From Roseivirga echinicomitans (GTDB lineage: Bacteria > Bacteroidota > Bacteroidia > Cytophagales > Cyclobacteriaceae): DNA of 64,000 bases. Of this stretch, positions 8,549 to 17,846 are shown piece after piece. The stretch spans positions 62,001 through 126,000 of the forward strand of contig NZ_LRDB01000003.1 of assembly GCF_001592935.1 (NCBI RefSeq), written 5' to 3'. The notes beneath the pieces are model-generated. The model had not been told where the DNA came from and made no database searches. It saw only the letters and a list, made by a program, of their open reading frames with translations. Both the position numbers and the translations under genes were made by a program. Each line of letters begins with the position of its first letter. Positions within the stretch are counted from its first letter, which is position 1.

Positions 8549-9142
8549 ATGAGAAAATATATAATAGTGTTTGCCATTGGAATGCTCTCTTCAGGGCTAA
8601 TAGCGCAGTCGTTAAGCAAAACGGATACAGAAGACATCAATACCCGATTCAGTAAGTTTTTAGAGCACACTTCTAAGCAAGAGTTCGATAAGCTTTTGAA
8701 TTTCTTGCATCCTAAACAGTTTGAGGGCAACTCATCTGTCAGCATGAAAGAAATGGCTCAGATGCTACAGTTGATGAGGATTAAGTTAGAAATGGAGAAT
8801 GTGGAAGTAGGTAAACTGAATGGACTGAGTCCTCAAGGAAATAACAAATATGCCTTAGCCGATTACTCTATGGACTTGAAGCTTACTTTAAACGAGCAAA
8901 ACAAAGCCTTTGCTGACCAAATTGTCAGTGGATTAAAGGGTGAGTTTGGCGCTGACAAAGTAACTTACGATGCTTCTAAATACGTTATTACTGCAAAGGG
9001 TGCAAAAAACGTAATCTGGGTAAAGGAAAAAGCATTGGGCAACGATTGGTACCTAGTAGATTTTGATCCTCAAAGACCACAGGCTTGGAAAAGTATTATC
9101 CCTGAAAAAGTATTGACAGAAGCCGCGACTAAGACAAAATAG
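8549..9142 (+). CDS. Secreted protein of unknown function
   Basis: 198 residues from the ATG at 8549, chosen because it gives a clean signal peptide (MRKYIIVFAIGMLSSGLIAQ); a longer frame from 8462 would bury it. The mature part is mixed helix and strand with DINTRFSKFLEHTSKQEFDKLLNFLHPKQF. I do not recognise the family. It lies 127 nt after the CAP gene on the same strand and ends at a strong hairpin. Confidence 0.75.
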   Translation: MRKYIIVFAIGMLSSGLIAQSLSKTDTEDINTRFSKFLEHTSKQEFDKLLNFLHPKQFEGNSSVSMKEMAQMLQLMRIKLEMENVEVGKLNGLSPQGNNKYALADYSMDLKLTLNEQNKAFADQIVSGLKGEFGADKVTYDASKYVITAKGAKNVIWVKEKALGNDWYLVDFDPQRPQAWKSIIPEKVLTEAATKTK

Positions 9143-9165
9143 ATTTTAAAGACTTTGTTAAATGT

Positions 9166-9195
9166 AGAAGGGCGACTCGATTGAGTCGCCCTTCT
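9166..9195. terminator. Bidirectional terminator
   Basis: A perfect 13-bp stem AGAAGGGCGACTC with loop GATT, then GTTTTAT on the + strand. It lies between two convergent genes. Confidence 0.85.
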
Positions 9196-9203
9196 GTTTT
9201 ATA

Positions 9204-9965
9204 TTATTTCCCTCCGTTAGCCTTTAGGTCTGCCAAACACTGGGCATCTAAAGTTGGTGGGGCACTCATTCCCAATAAATCATCTAAACCAGCAGTAGAC
9301 TCCACCGCGAAATACATTAAACAATTGTCTACATCGCAATGATGCCCATTAGCAACATCCTGATGGTTGCTTTGTAATGGAGAACCAGTATTGACCAAGC
9401 CCAAAATATGGCCGAACTCATGCGCCATTACACTTGAGGTTAAGAGCGATGTGGAAGACTGGCCGAAGCCGCCCGATAGTTCTTCGATTCTACTTTGGAA
9501 AAGCACCATGGAAGTATTTTTATAGGCCACCCCCAATACGTTTTCGTTGGGCGCATAGCTGCCATCGGCAAAGAACAAATAAGCACCAATTGTCGACTCA
9601 TTATTGAATTTCATTCGATTGGCCGTTTCAATGTCCACCAATTCCTGAAGGCTATATTGAGATTTACCTGGTGTAGAAATTTGGCGTGTGGTCACTGAAA
9701 TCCCTCCTGGCTTATTCAATCGCGCTGCCAAAAAATTTCTAATGTAATCCACACTGGCAGATGGTGGCTCAAAGCCTGCGGCATAAAGTAACTCCACTTC
9801 TAATCGGCTATAATTTGATGACGCTAAAAGGTCGTTGGCCGATTCACCCACAGGTCGGTTGTTCAAGTTTCCGCCCCCACTGCCATTTGGATCCGAATCG
9901 CCTCCGCAAGACGCTAAAAGCAAACAGAGGGCAACCCAATATATTCCAGACTTTATCTTCTTCAT
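9204..9965 (-). CDS. Metzincin-like zinc metalloprotease lipoprotein
   Basis: 253 residues with a lipobox (LLASC). The zinc site is HEFGH at residues 182-186, continuing ILGLVN, followed by a Cys-rich loop and CLMYFA, which fits a Met-turn. The residue at the third-ligand position of classic metzincins (HExxHxxGxxH) is Asn here, so the third ligand is either different or supplied by NHQD or HHCD downstream. Probably a cell-surface protease; target unknown. Confidence 0.75.
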   Translation of the reverse strand: MKKIKSGIYWVALCLLLASCGGDSDPNGSGGGNLNNRPVGESANDLLASSNYSRLEVELLYAAGFEPPSASVDYIRNFLAARLNKPGGISVTTRQISTPGKSQYSLQELVDIETANRMKFNNESTIGAYLFFADGSYAPNENVLGVAYKNTSMVLFQSRIEELSGGFGQSSTSLLTSSVMAHEFGHILGLVNTGSPLQSNHQDVANGHHCDVDNCLMYFAVESTAGLDDLLGMSAPPTLDAQCLADLKANGGK

Positions 9966-10027
9966 AGTTTCTAAACTAGTAATTACTTACGATGTTCAAA
10001 CACTACTTGGTTTAACCGACCTGCTCA

Positions 10028-10507
10028 CTAATTCACGAAAAGCGACTTCGCCTTTTTCTTAATGACAAGCATTCCTATTAAACCTGTCAGCATAGTAGCA
10101 AGCATAACTACCCACCAAAAATATTGCATGTCGAAAAAGCGAACCCCCACCTCGGACCAAAAAGCACAATAAAGGCCCACCACCGACCAACTCATAAAAT
10201 AGAAATGCTTTTTGTACCAATCTTTACTTCTTCTTATGGCTGGAATAACACCTAAAAGAACCGTAATCAAACTGATAAGGGCAAAGGCATGAAATAGCGA
10301 AAAGCTCCCGAAATTATAAATACCAAAACCACTGAGGTTCATGAACACCATTGAGCCCACATAGGCGTAACCTATTTTTCTATGCAAACCTGTTCCTTTG
10401 GTGTTGAACACCACCATTGCTCCAAAAACCATGGCCAATACTGCACAACAGGTGTGAAGGAGGCCTAAGTAAGAACTAAAAACCTTCAAGCTTTCTAAGA
10501 ATTCCAT
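10028..10507 (-). CDS. DUF2306-like membrane protein
   Basis: 159 residues, about four to five membrane helices, with GTGLHRKIGYAYVGSMVFMN matching the core of DUF2306-type proteins and a conserved KKHFYFMSW. Role unknown. It follows the DUF1579-like gene by 2 nt, so the two are cotranscribed. Confidence 0.75.
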   Translation of the reverse strand: MEFLESLKVFSSYLGLLHTCCAVLAMVFGAMVVFNTKGTGLHRKIGYAYVGSMVFMNLSGFGIYNFGSFSLFHAFALISLITVLLGVIPAIRRSKDWYKKHFYFMSWSVVGLYCAFWSEVGVRFFDMQYFWWVVMLATMLTGLIGMLVIKKKAKSLFVN

Positions 10508-10509
10508 AT

Positions 10510-11049
10510 CTATTTGAGTTTGGTTAGGTTCATTTCCAAAACCGTAAAGGCCTGACCATTCGCCATTATAAACTCTCCTTTCTCATGCCAAGTATCTCCT
10601 TTCAGCGTAGTAGTGTATTGAATACTTCCTCCAGGCACATCAAAACCCCAAATAAATTGACCTTTGTCGTTAAGTTGAGCGGTTGCTAAAACCATATTAC
10701 CATCGGCCAAGAATGATTTCAATTCATACCGCTTATTTTCATTATTGTAATACAGTACTCCCAAAGACTGGAATCCTACCTTACCGTTCGATTTGTTGGT
10801 ACCAACACCCTCAGCGAGTATGGCCATTCCGCCAATTTTATTTTGTATGTTTTCTACCACAGTAAACTCAGCCTTTTGACGTGATTCATCCATAGACCAC
10901 CCCTCTCCTTCCCACTGGCCAACCCAGTTTGAAAGTTTAGCCATGGACTCTTTATTCAGAGTACCTATTTCTTGGGCATTGGCCACATGATTTACAAGTG
11001 CTCCATAAAGCACTACGATAAAGGTAAAAATTGCTTTTACTGTCTTCAT
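10510..11049 (-). CDS. DUF1579-like secreted protein
   Basis: The start at 11049 gives a signal peptide (MKTVKAIFTFIVV...VANAQ); an upstream ATG at 11070 adds seven polar residues. The body shows WVGQWEGEGWSMD, a lipocalin-like beta pattern and GSIQYTTTLKGDTWHEKGEF, as in DUF1579 proteins. No enzymatic role is known. Part of a short operon with the DUF2306-like gene. Confidence 0.65.
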   Translation of the reverse strand: MKTVKAIFTFIVVLYGALVNHVANAQEIGTLNKESMAKLSNWVGQWEGEGWSMDESRQKAEFTVVENIQNKIGGMAILAEGVGTNKSNGKVGFQSLGVLYYNNENKRYELKSFLADGNMVLATAQLNDKGQFIWGFDVPGGSIQYTTTLKGDTWHEKGEFIMANGQAFTVLEMNLTKLK

Positions 11050-11129
11050 TTTGATTGATTCCGTTTCCATGATTTTAAATTTAAATTATTACAAACTAGT
11101 TTATTTTATAAACCATAATTGCAAAAAAA

Positions 11130-11417
11130 TTATGGCTTCAAATACTGTTGAATTTCCTTCACGTAAGTGTCAAAAGCATCAACTCCTTTCTGTGTCACCT
11201 TACAGGTTGTCTTGGGCTTTTTACCTTCAAACTGCTTGGTAATTTCTATGTAACCTGCGGTTGAAAGCTTGTCCAGCTGCACGCTCAAATTACCCGCAGT
11301 CGATTCCGTTTGTTCCTTTATGTACACAAAATCCGCTGCTTCCACACTGATCAGTAATGACATTACTGCCAACCTAAGCTGAGAATGTAAAAGTGGATCG
11401 AGTTGGTTAAACCCCAT
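11130..11417 (-). CDS. Winged-helix transcriptional regulator (HTH_34-type)
   Basis: 95 residues: DPLLHSQLRLAVMSLLI, then a winged helix with TAGNLSVQLDKLSTAGYIEI as the recognition-helix region, then a wing with GKKPKTTCKVTQKG. This MarR/PadR-like family usually sits, as here, next to a small membrane protein gene: the upstream gene overlaps it by 11 nt. It probably controls its own operon. Confidence 0.85.
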   Translation of the reverse strand: MGFNQLDPLLHSQLRLAVMSLLISVEAADFVYIKEQTESTAGNLSVQLDKLSTAGYIEITKQFEGKKPKTTCKVTQKGVDAFDTYVKEIQQYLKP

Positions 11418-11988
11418 TGTTTCTGAAATTTGCTTTCATAATATACCCTGGCACCAAATAGCCCACTGCAATACCAAAAGCCAGTAAGAGCATTTGATAG
11501 TTTTCTGGTTGTCTAAAAGCAACAAATGCCAAAGCCCAGAAGACAAAACCTCCAAATTGCAATGGCCTAAAGCCCATCATGGCTCCGGATACCGCAGTCC
11601 CAACGCCAGCCAAAAGTAATATGAAAGGAACAGTATTCCAGTTAATCAGCTGACCATTAAAAACAATGGTGAACATGGCCATTCCCAAACTGAACCAAAG
11701 CCAACCATACATTTTATCTGTGTAGTTTTTTACCTGACTTGTCTTACCGCGCCTAGCCCCCACCACACCAGAAATAACACCTCCTACAATGGTCATTGAC
11801 CAACCGATAAATGGGTATTCAAAATCAGTAAAAGTGGACAAGTAATAGTGCCCAACACTGGCAACAAGGACTATCCAGCCCCACAATAGAAAAAAGAAAC
11901 TGTTGTCTGAGTAGCGTTTTCTGGACCGTCCAATCATCGACTGAATCAGCGCCATGCTTTCCTGAGGAGTTAATTCTTTTTCTTCCAT
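11407..11988 (-). CDS. Conserved membrane protein paired with winged-helix regulator
   Basis: 193 residues from the ATG at 11988 (a TTG at 12006 would add six residues). A cytoplasmic N-terminus TPQESMALIQSMIGRSRKRY is followed by five or six membrane helices. In Bacteroidota this family is routinely encoded ahead of an HTH_34 regulator; function is unknown. The regulator may be cotranscribed to respond to membrane state, which is inference only. Confidence 0.75.
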   Translation of the reverse strand: MEEKELTPQESMALIQSMIGRSRKRYSDNSFFFLLWGWIVLVASVGHYYLSTFTDFEYPFIGWSMTIVGGVISGVVGARRGKTSQVKNYTDKMYGWLWFSLGMAMFTIVFNGQLINWNTVPFILLLAGVGTAVSGAMMGFRPLQFGGFVFWALAFVAFRQPENYQMLLLAFGIAVGYLVPGYIMKANFRNNGV

Positions 11989-12110
11989 CTCAAATAATTT
12001 TCTCAAATGTAAAGTAGTTTATTTTATAAACCAAATAGCGTAAAGAATTCCTCCCAAGCACCTTCAAGCTCATTACTTATACTCCGAAATTCAACCACCT
12101 GACAAGTGAA

Positions 12111-13280
12111 CTACTTAATATGAATCTTAATGATTACTGCGGACGCATTGCTCAATTTTTCGGAAAGTGTTTCTATTTTAGATCTATGAACTTCTAAATC
12201 CGGTCTTGAAGCTACTCTCTCTTTCACTACTCCCAGTTCATAGTTAGCTTGCTCTATATCTTTTGCCGAAAATAAATTCTCTCCATCTAAAAGAAAGTAA
12301 TCAATAGGGAGCTGTAGCACCGTTTTATCTTGAACCATGGAAGAATATATATGATACACAGAATCCTTTTTATTGGCCATGTAAATATATCTCTTCGTCT
12401 TATACGTAAAGCTAAAGGTTTCAACAGCATCACTGTTTAAGTAACTCCCAAGAAAATATGCCTTATCTGATCGCATGACATCGGTGCTTGTAATCCCCGG
12501 TTCATCGATTAAGCCCTTAATTTCCAGTCTAATATCTTGAAAATCAATAAAGCGATGACTTAAGAGTATACCGTTGTCTACTTTGTATATAGTGTCATTA
12601 AACGCCTCAATAAAATAGTCGTTTCCCATATTAGTATAAAACGGATTTTTCTGTGAAAATGTAAAACCCTGTAGATTTGGTTTAATAGGAGAGCCTTGAT
12701 AGGTTATATCATCATTTGTATAGTCGTAAATGCTAACATTAAAAGGTGAGTCATCAAAAGGGCTATTCAACTGATAATTGAGGATATGCTCATCATGGGT
12801 AAGGTAAGTTCGAAAGCCCATGTGATTTTTTCTGTACGTTTTAATGGGCTGAAAATCATCTAAGTCATAATATTCAACCTTAAGCAGATCATTAATAACA
12901 ATGCTATTTTTATAAAATGAAAAATTGAATATCTCATTGTACTCGTTAGGGCCCGCCCCTAATGAAAATAGGGTTTTTTTAAACTCCCAATCCTTGCTGA
13001 ACTGATGTATTTTCTGAGTTATTAAATCTAGAACATAATAATTATTTCGGTACAATTGAATATCCGACACGGTACCCATCAGTTCGTTTTCAGGCAGGTA
13101 TAAGGGTATAAAACTCACAGAGTCGAACACTTCCGATTCAGTGATCTTATCTAAAAAATACTCCTTTTCTATTTTTACAACATTGGACGTTATGTTTTCA
13201 ATTTTCCCGATCTTTTTACCTGTGCAACTTGTTGATAGAGCTATTAAAATAATGAGTAGGCACCGTTGGAATATTGGCAT
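12111..13280 (-). CDS. 6-bladed beta-propeller lipoprotein
   Basis: 389 residues with a lipobox (ALSTSC). The N-terminal DSVSFIPLYLPENELMGTVSDIQLYRNNYYVLDLI and LFSLGAGPNEYNEIFNF are hallmarks of the BF3164-like 6-bladed propeller family (the G.GPGEY motif region). These are surface or periplasmic lipoproteins of unknown job in Bacteroidota. Monocistronic, with about 180 bp of AT-rich DNA to the divergent GlcNAc kinase gene. Confidence 0.8.
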   Translation of the reverse strand: MPIFQRCLLIILIALSTSCTGKKIGKIENITSNVVKIEKEYFLDKITESEVFDSVSFIPLYLPENELMGTVSDIQLYRNNYYVLDLITQKIHQFSKDWEFKKTLFSLGAGPNEYNEIFNFSFYKNSIVINDLLKVEYYDLDDFQPIKTYRKNHMGFRTYLTHDEHILNYQLNSPFDDSPFNVSIYDYTNDDITYQGSPIKPNLQGFTFSQKNPFYTNMGNDYFIEAFNDTIYKVDNGILLSHRFIDFQDIRLEIKGLIDEPGITSTDVMRSDKAYFLGSYLNSDAVETFSFTYKTKRYIYMANKKDSVYHIYSSMVQDKTVLQLPIDYFLLDGENLFSAKDIEQANYELGVVKERVASRPDLEVHRSKIETLSEKLSNASAVIIKIHIK

Positions 13281-13436
13281 GTTATTAAATCCGAGTAATT
13301 AAAGTTTATTGTTCATAGAGTAATACATATAAAGTTGATAAATACGTCCTAACAATCATATACCATATATAATGTATTCTATTTAAAAACAAAAGTCAAT
13401 ACAAAAATTGACTCTACAAGATTAAAATTGAATTGC

Positions 13437-13444
13437 TATTTTTG
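13437..13444 (+). promoter_or_regulatory. Probable -7 box of the kinase-murQ operon
   Basis: TATTTTTG fits TAnnTTTG and lies 17 nt ahead of the ATG. A TTTG-type -33 element at the right spacing is not evident. Confidence 0.4.
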
Positions 13445-13461
13445 ACTTTCTATAACAGAGT

Positions 13462-14298
13462 ATGACTAAAATTTTAATAGCAGATAGCGGCTTTACCAAA
13501 ACTGATTGGCGACTGATTGGTGCAGACGGGAAAATTGAACAAGCCCGAACCATGGGCATTAACCCCTATTACCAAACCGAAGACGAAATTCTATTGGTAA
13601 TTCAAGACCTGCACAGCCAATTGCCAGACAGAGTAGACGAAATCTATTTTTATGGAACGGGCTGTTCTTCGGGTACTAACCGTGACAAAATAGCTAGGCT
13701 CCTGAACCGCTATTATCAAGATGCTAAAATTGACGTGAACCATGATTTGTTGGCCGCAGCCCGCTCCTTGTGTGGCGAAGAAAAAGGTATTGCTTGTATT
13801 ATAGGTACTGGTACAAACTCATGCCTTTACGATGGCAGCAAAATTATCAGCAACGTGCCTTCCTTGGGCTGGGCCATTGCCGATGAAGGTGGAGGGACTT
13901 ACCTAGGAAAAACCTTGGTCACCGATTATTACAGAAAAGACATGCCCGAACATTTGAGGGTTATTTTCAAAGAGCGCTTCGGATTAAATAAAGACGGGTT
14001 TCTAACCGCTATTTATCAGGAGCCCATGCCAGGTCGTTTTTTGGCTAGCTTCGCGAAGTTTATCAACGAGCATGTCAGCGATCCGTACATGTATAAATTA
14101 GTGTATGATGCCTTTACCACATTCATCACCAAAAACGTGGTGAAATATGAAGGCTACAAAGAAGTACCTGTTCATTTTACGGGTTCGGTGGCTTACTACT
14201 TCAACAATATTTTACGCAAAGTGGCAGTAGACCAAGGTATTTACATCAAGCACATTACTGAGCACCCTATTGCCGGGCTCACGCTTTTTCACCAATAA
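13462..14298 (+). CDS. N-acetylglucosamine kinase-like sugar kinase (BadF/BcrA fold)
   Basis: 278 residues. The actin-like ATPase fold is shown by ADSGFTKTDWRLIG (phosphate 1), GTGCSSG, IACIIGTGTNSCLYDG (phosphate 2), and GWAIADEGGGTYLGK. It would phosphorylate an amino sugar, most simply GlcNAc or anhydro-MurNAc. The next gene is murQ, so the pair fits recycling of peptidoglycan amino sugars. Cytosolic. The exact substrate cannot be read from sequence. Confidence 0.85.
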   Translation: MTKILIADSGFTKTDWRLIGADGKIEQARTMGINPYYQTEDEILLVIQDLHSQLPDRVDEIYFYGTGCSSGTNRDKIARLLNRYYQDAKIDVNHDLLAAARSLCGEEKGIACIIGTGTNSCLYDGSKIISNVPSLGWAIADEGGGTYLGKTLVTDYYRKDMPEHLRVIFKERFGLNKDGFLTAIYQEPMPGRFLASFAKFINEHVSDPYMYKLVYDAFTTFITKNVVKYEGYKEVPVHFTGSVAYYFNNILRKVAVDQGIYIKHITEHPIAGLTLFHQ

Positions 14299-14360
14299 AT
14301 AGAATTGGCCAATCGTAAATTGGTTTCTTTGCATAACCTGGAATTACAATAACAAACCCT

Positions 14361-15170
14361 ATGAACATCACCGAATCAGAATCCAATTACAACTCGCTTG
14401 AAAACATGTCAGTAGCCGACTTGCTGACCAATATTAATAAGGAAGACCAAACGGTTTCCATTGCCGTACAAAAAGTGATTCCTCAAATTGAAGCTTTGGT
14501 CAATCAGATTGTTCCTCGCATGCAAATGGGCGGAAGGATTTTTTACATTGGCGCTGGCACCAGTGGGCGTTTAGGCGTGGTTGACGCTTCAGAATGCCCT
14601 CCCACTTACGGGGTTGAGCACGGTGTTGTGGTGGGCATTATTGCTGGTGGTGACACTGCCATTCGTATGGCAGTAGAGAATGCAGAAGATGATGCCAATC
14701 AAGCTTGGGAAGACCTTCAAGAACACATCATCAACCATAAAGACACGGTGATCGGCATTGCAGCTTCGGGCAGAACCCCCTATGTAATTGGTGGACTAAA
14801 AGAGGCGCGCAAAAACGATATCCTCACAGGCTGTATTGTTTGTAATCCAGACAGTCCTGTAGCTTGGGAAGCAGAGTTTCCGATAGAACCAATTGTAGGC
14901 CCCGAGTTTATAACAGGCAGCACCCGCATGAAATCTGGCACTGCGCAAAAGCTTGTCCTGAATATGATTTCTACCTCGGTAATGATTCAATTAGGCAAAG
15001 TGCAAGGCAACAGAATGGTCGATATGCAGCTTTCCAATAACAAGCTGGTAGATCGCGGCACAAGAATGATTATGGAGATGTTACAAATCGACAGCCCCAC
15101 TGCAGAAAAGCTACTTAAAACACATGGTTCTGTGAGAAAGGTGATTGACTTTGTGATGAACCAGGGATAA
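14361..15170 (+). CDS. murQ: N-acetylmuramic acid 6-phosphate etherase
   Basis: 269 residues, the usual short form in Bacteroidota. SIS-fold motifs are intact: GAGTSGRLGVVDASECPPTYG near residue 60-80, and EFITGSTRMKSGTAQKLVLNM. MurQ cleaves the lactyl ether of MurNAc-6-P to GlcNAc-6-P and lactate during wall recycling. It follows the sugar kinase gene by 62 nt. Confidence 0.95.
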   Translation: MNITESESNYNSLENMSVADLLTNINKEDQTVSIAVQKVIPQIEALVNQIVPRMQMGGRIFYIGAGTSGRLGVVDASECPPTYGVEHGVVVGIIAGGDTAIRMAVENAEDDANQAWEDLQEHIINHKDTVIGIAASGRTPYVIGGLKEARKNDILTGCIVCNPDSPVAWEAEFPIEPIVGPEFITGSTRMKSGTAQKLVLNMISTSVMIQLGKVQGNRMVDMQLSNNKLVDRGTRMIMEMLQIDSPTAEKLLKTHGSVRKVIDFVMNQG

Positions 15171-15175
15171 AAAAA

Positions 15176-15198
15176 GCCCAAAGCCGTCTGCTTTGGGC
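15176..15198 (-). terminator. Terminator of GyrI-like gene
   Basis: GCCCAAAGC with 5-nt loop and GCTTTGGGC; on the - strand it is followed by a run of T (A-run at 15169-15175 on +). It also lies just past murQ and may serve both. Confidence 0.8.
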
Positions 15199-15236
15199 CA
15201 ATGAAGTATTGGAATTGTGTTGTTTTGAACTGATTG

Positions 15237-15842
15237 TTATTTCACTGCATATCTGAGAATGGTTTTAAGTTTTTCTTCTACCGTTTTTCTTGGGTCGGAA
15301 ATATAGATTTCATGATGCTGACCATTCATTTCTAGGTCATTATCCTTCATGAAAGCAAAGATTTTCTCTAGCGTTCCGCGCTCGTCATAATACGAACCTA
15401 TGTGTAATGCCTGCACCGATTTGCCCTCGTGAATCGACTCGAATTCTAGCTGGTGGTCGTTGGCCAACTTCCCTTCTTTCACCAATTGATCAACGACTAA
15501 TTTGAACTCCCCTTCTCCAACAAAATCGGGCATACGGAACATGATTTTCCAATACCACTCCTCTTGTGGAGTTTCTTCGAAAGGCAACTCTCCATCTACC
15601 CACCAAAAGGCTTCCATCTTCGGAACGACAAAGTCCATTCCTTCATTTTTGTGGAAGAATTTGATGCCATAAACGAGCTTATATAAATCGTCAATGGCGG
15701 CTAAAAAAACAGGGGCGTTTGGTTCGGAATTGCCTTGAATGGTGATGTATTGATAAGGCTCCAGTTCTACCAACTGAGGATTCGATTTTGCCTTGTAGTA
15801 TTCTGGGTAGGCTTCGGTGAGGTTTAGTTTCGACATGATCAT
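15237..15842 (-). CDS. GyrI-like small-molecule-binding domain protein
   Basis: 201 residues with the GyrI-like pattern: ELEPYQYITIQGNS, later EEWYWKIMFRMPDFV, and ALHIGSYYDERGTLEKI near the C-terminus. The domain binds hydrophobic small molecules in multidrug regulators; here it stands without a DNA-binding domain. The neighbouring WYL regulator on the same strand 106 nt upstream is a common partner. Confidence 0.85.
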   Translation of the reverse strand: MIMSKLNLTEAYPEYYKAKSNPQLVELEPYQYITIQGNSEPNAPVFLAAIDDLYKLVYGIKFFHKNEGMDFVVPKMEAFWWVDGELPFEETPQEEWYWKIMFRMPDFVGEGEFKLVVDQLVKEGKLANDHQLEFESIHEGKSVQALHIGSYYDERGTLEKIFAFMKDNDLEMNGQHHEIYISDPRKTVEEKLKTILRYAVK

Positions 15843-15948
15843 AGGGTTCTATTTTTGGCTTAAAAAATTGATTATGCATCAAAGTAAATGGCCACTAGTG
15901 ACAACCCTATGTCAGTAGATTTTAGAAAAGGTTTATTTTTTTATTTCA

Positions 15949-16902
15949 TTAAACGGAATAACACTTCCTCAGCTCTTCAATCCGTTCCCTTACCATATCT
16001 GTAAGTTTTGCTGGGGAAATGATTTCGACAGCATCACTTAAAGTGAGCAACCATCGAGAAGTGTAGTTTAAGCTTGGCGTCAGAAATTTCATTTTGATGT
16101 GCGTTTCGCCCACTTCCTCGCTCACAAAACCCTGACTGTATTTTTTCTCCGAAATGTAGCGCGCCACGGTTTTGTCAATGTTAATTACTACTTCTTGCAA
16201 ATCCGTACTGTGCGCAATTTCTTCTAAAAACTGACCAAAGCTCGGTTGGTGATCTGTACCGTAGGTTTCATCCAGCTTCTCTAATTTCACTAGCCGATCG
16301 ACCCGAAAATCTCGAGGCGCCTTCCTCAATCTACAATAGGCCAATAAATGCCATCTGCCTGCATAAAACACCAATCCAATGGGCTCAATATCTCGGTTCG
16401 TAAAGTCACCAGAAAAATTAGAGAAATACCGAAAGCGTAAGACTGACTTATCAATCAGGGCCTGCTGGATTGTGGCCAAAAAATTATTGGGAAAACCCTC
16501 CTTTTCAATCTGTGGCAAATGCCGCACAACAATTTGGGATTCGAGCCTTTCTATTTCATCCTTCTCGCTGCTTTTCAACACCGATTTGATTTTCAACATC
16601 GCCTCGGTAAAATTCCTTTTGATAGACACATCGGTTTGTCCTTCAATTAACTTTGCGCCCAACACCAAAGCATTGGCCTCTTGCTGCGTAAACATTACCG
16701 GAGGCAGGTGATAGCCTTCCATAATGAAATAGCCTTTTCCAGCCTCGGCACCTATGGGCACTCCAGCATCTTCCAAAGCACGCACATCACGATAAACTGT
16801 TCGTAAGCTGATCTCAAAACGATTGGCAACCTCCTGAGCAGTAACCACTTTCTTAGACTGAAGTTGGATGAGAATTGCAGTAAGTCGGTCGATACGGTTC
16901 AT
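15949..16902 (-). CDS. YafY-type HTH/WYL transcriptional regulator
   Basis: 317 residues. An N-terminal HTH_11 winged helix (NRIDRLTAILIQLQSKKVV...RTVYRDVRALEDAGVPIGAE) is followed by a WYL domain (FRYFSNFSGDFTNRDIEPIGLVFYAGRWHLLAYCRLR) and a C-terminal WCX extension. WYL proteins sense small ligands or nucleic acids. It probably controls itself and the GyrI-like gene downstream. Confidence 0.9.
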   Translation of the reverse strand: MNRIDRLTAILIQLQSKKVVTAQEVANRFEISLRTVYRDVRALEDAGVPIGAEAGKGYFIMEGYHLPPVMFTQQEANALVLGAKLIEGQTDVSIKRNFTEAMLKIKSVLKSSEKDEIERLESQIVVRHLPQIEKEGFPNNFLATIQQALIDKSVLRFRYFSNFSGDFTNRDIEPIGLVFYAGRWHLLAYCRLRKAPRDFRVDRLVKLEKLDETYGTDHQPSFGQFLEEIAHSTDLQEVVINIDKTVARYISEKKYSQGFVSEEVGETHIKMKFLTPSLNYTSRWLLTLSDAVEIISPAKLTDMVRERIEELRKCYSV

Positions 16903-17045
16903 AAGGTATATTGCGCAGGCAAAAAGTTAGTTAAACGAAGATAATAAATGTCGTTCATAAGACACTTTTTAGAAAATCTAATACAATTCACACAAGGTTT
17001 TAAAAGACTATTGAGAGCAGAAAATAATGACTATCATTGCCCTCT

Positions 17046-17624
17046 ATGTTACTTAACCATTTGATCTTTTTTGGCTGTTGGGCATTGTTTTATACAATCC
17101 ATAGCCTATTGGCATCAAACGATTTTAAGAAGAAGATTGCATTAAATCAAAGGGCTTACCGTCTGGTTTACAGCCTTTTTTCTACCATCAGTTTTGCCTT
17201 TATTTTATTGTTGGGCGCCAGTATCTACAGTGGTTTTGTTTTACCCCCTAGCCCAGTTACCACCTATGTCGGCTTAATGATAGCAACTTTTGGCCTCTTT
17301 GTCATTAAACGGTCATTTAGAAATTACAGTCTTCGTGTATTTTTAGGATTGAAAAAAGAAGTTGCATCCGACCAAACACTAAAAAAGGACAAGCTTCAAT
17401 CTAAAATACGGCACCCTTTATATACTGGCACTATTCTGCTTTTTATGGGCTATTTTATTTATAACCCACTTTTGGTCAACCTTGTCAGCTTAGTTGCGCT
17501 GATTGCTTACCTTCCATTTGGTATTCGATTGGAAGAAAAAAAACTTATTCAACAATTTGGGGACGAATATCTTCAGTATAAGAAAGACACCCCCGCACTT
17601 TTCCCAAAGATTAAATTCTCATGA
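17046..17624 (+). CDS. Membrane methyltransferase/NnrU-like protein (ICMT fold)
   Basis: 192 residues from the ATG at 17046 (a TTG at 17037 would add three). About five membrane helices, then KIRHPLYTGTILLFMGYF and RLEEKKLIQQFGDEYLQYKKDTPALFP, the SAM-binding and EE motifs of isoprenylcysteine-carboxyl-methyltransferase-like membrane proteins. Substrate unknown. Overlaps the next gene by 4 nt. Confidence 0.8.
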   Translation: MLLNHLIFFGCWALFYTIHSLLASNDFKKKIALNQRAYRLVYSLFSTISFAFILLLGASIYSGFVLPPSPVTTYVGLMIATFGLFVIKRSFRNYSLRVFLGLKKEVASDQTLKKDKLQSKIRHPLYTGTILLFMGYFIYNPLLVNLVSLVALIAYLPFGIRLEEKKLIQQFGDEYLQYKKDTPALFPKIKFS

Positions 17625-17821
17625 AACGACAAACCATTATAAAAATAGCTTCTGCAATCGCTATTTCGGGCGTTCTACTGGTCATAGTAACGCTACTGTC
17701 CCGTTTAATTTTCCGTATCGAAACCTCTGATAAAAACACCCTTCTGATTATTGGTTTCACTATGATGCTTTTGGGCACACTCTGGAAAGTGGTCATGGAA
17801 ATGAATAACAAAGAGGACTAA
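17621..17821 (+). CDS. Small two-helix membrane protein
   Basis: 66 residues: MKRQTIIKIASAIAISGVL and a second helix LLIIGFTMMLLGTLW separated by a charged turn. It starts inside the stop of the upstream methyltransferase-like gene (ATGA overlap), so it is translationally coupled. No family recognised. Confidence 0.7.
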   Translation: MKRQTIIKIASAIAISGVLLVIVTLLSRLIFRIETSDKNTLLIIGFTMMLLGTLWKVVMEMNNKED

Positions 17822-17846
17822 GCCTGTTCTTGGAACAAAATTCAGC

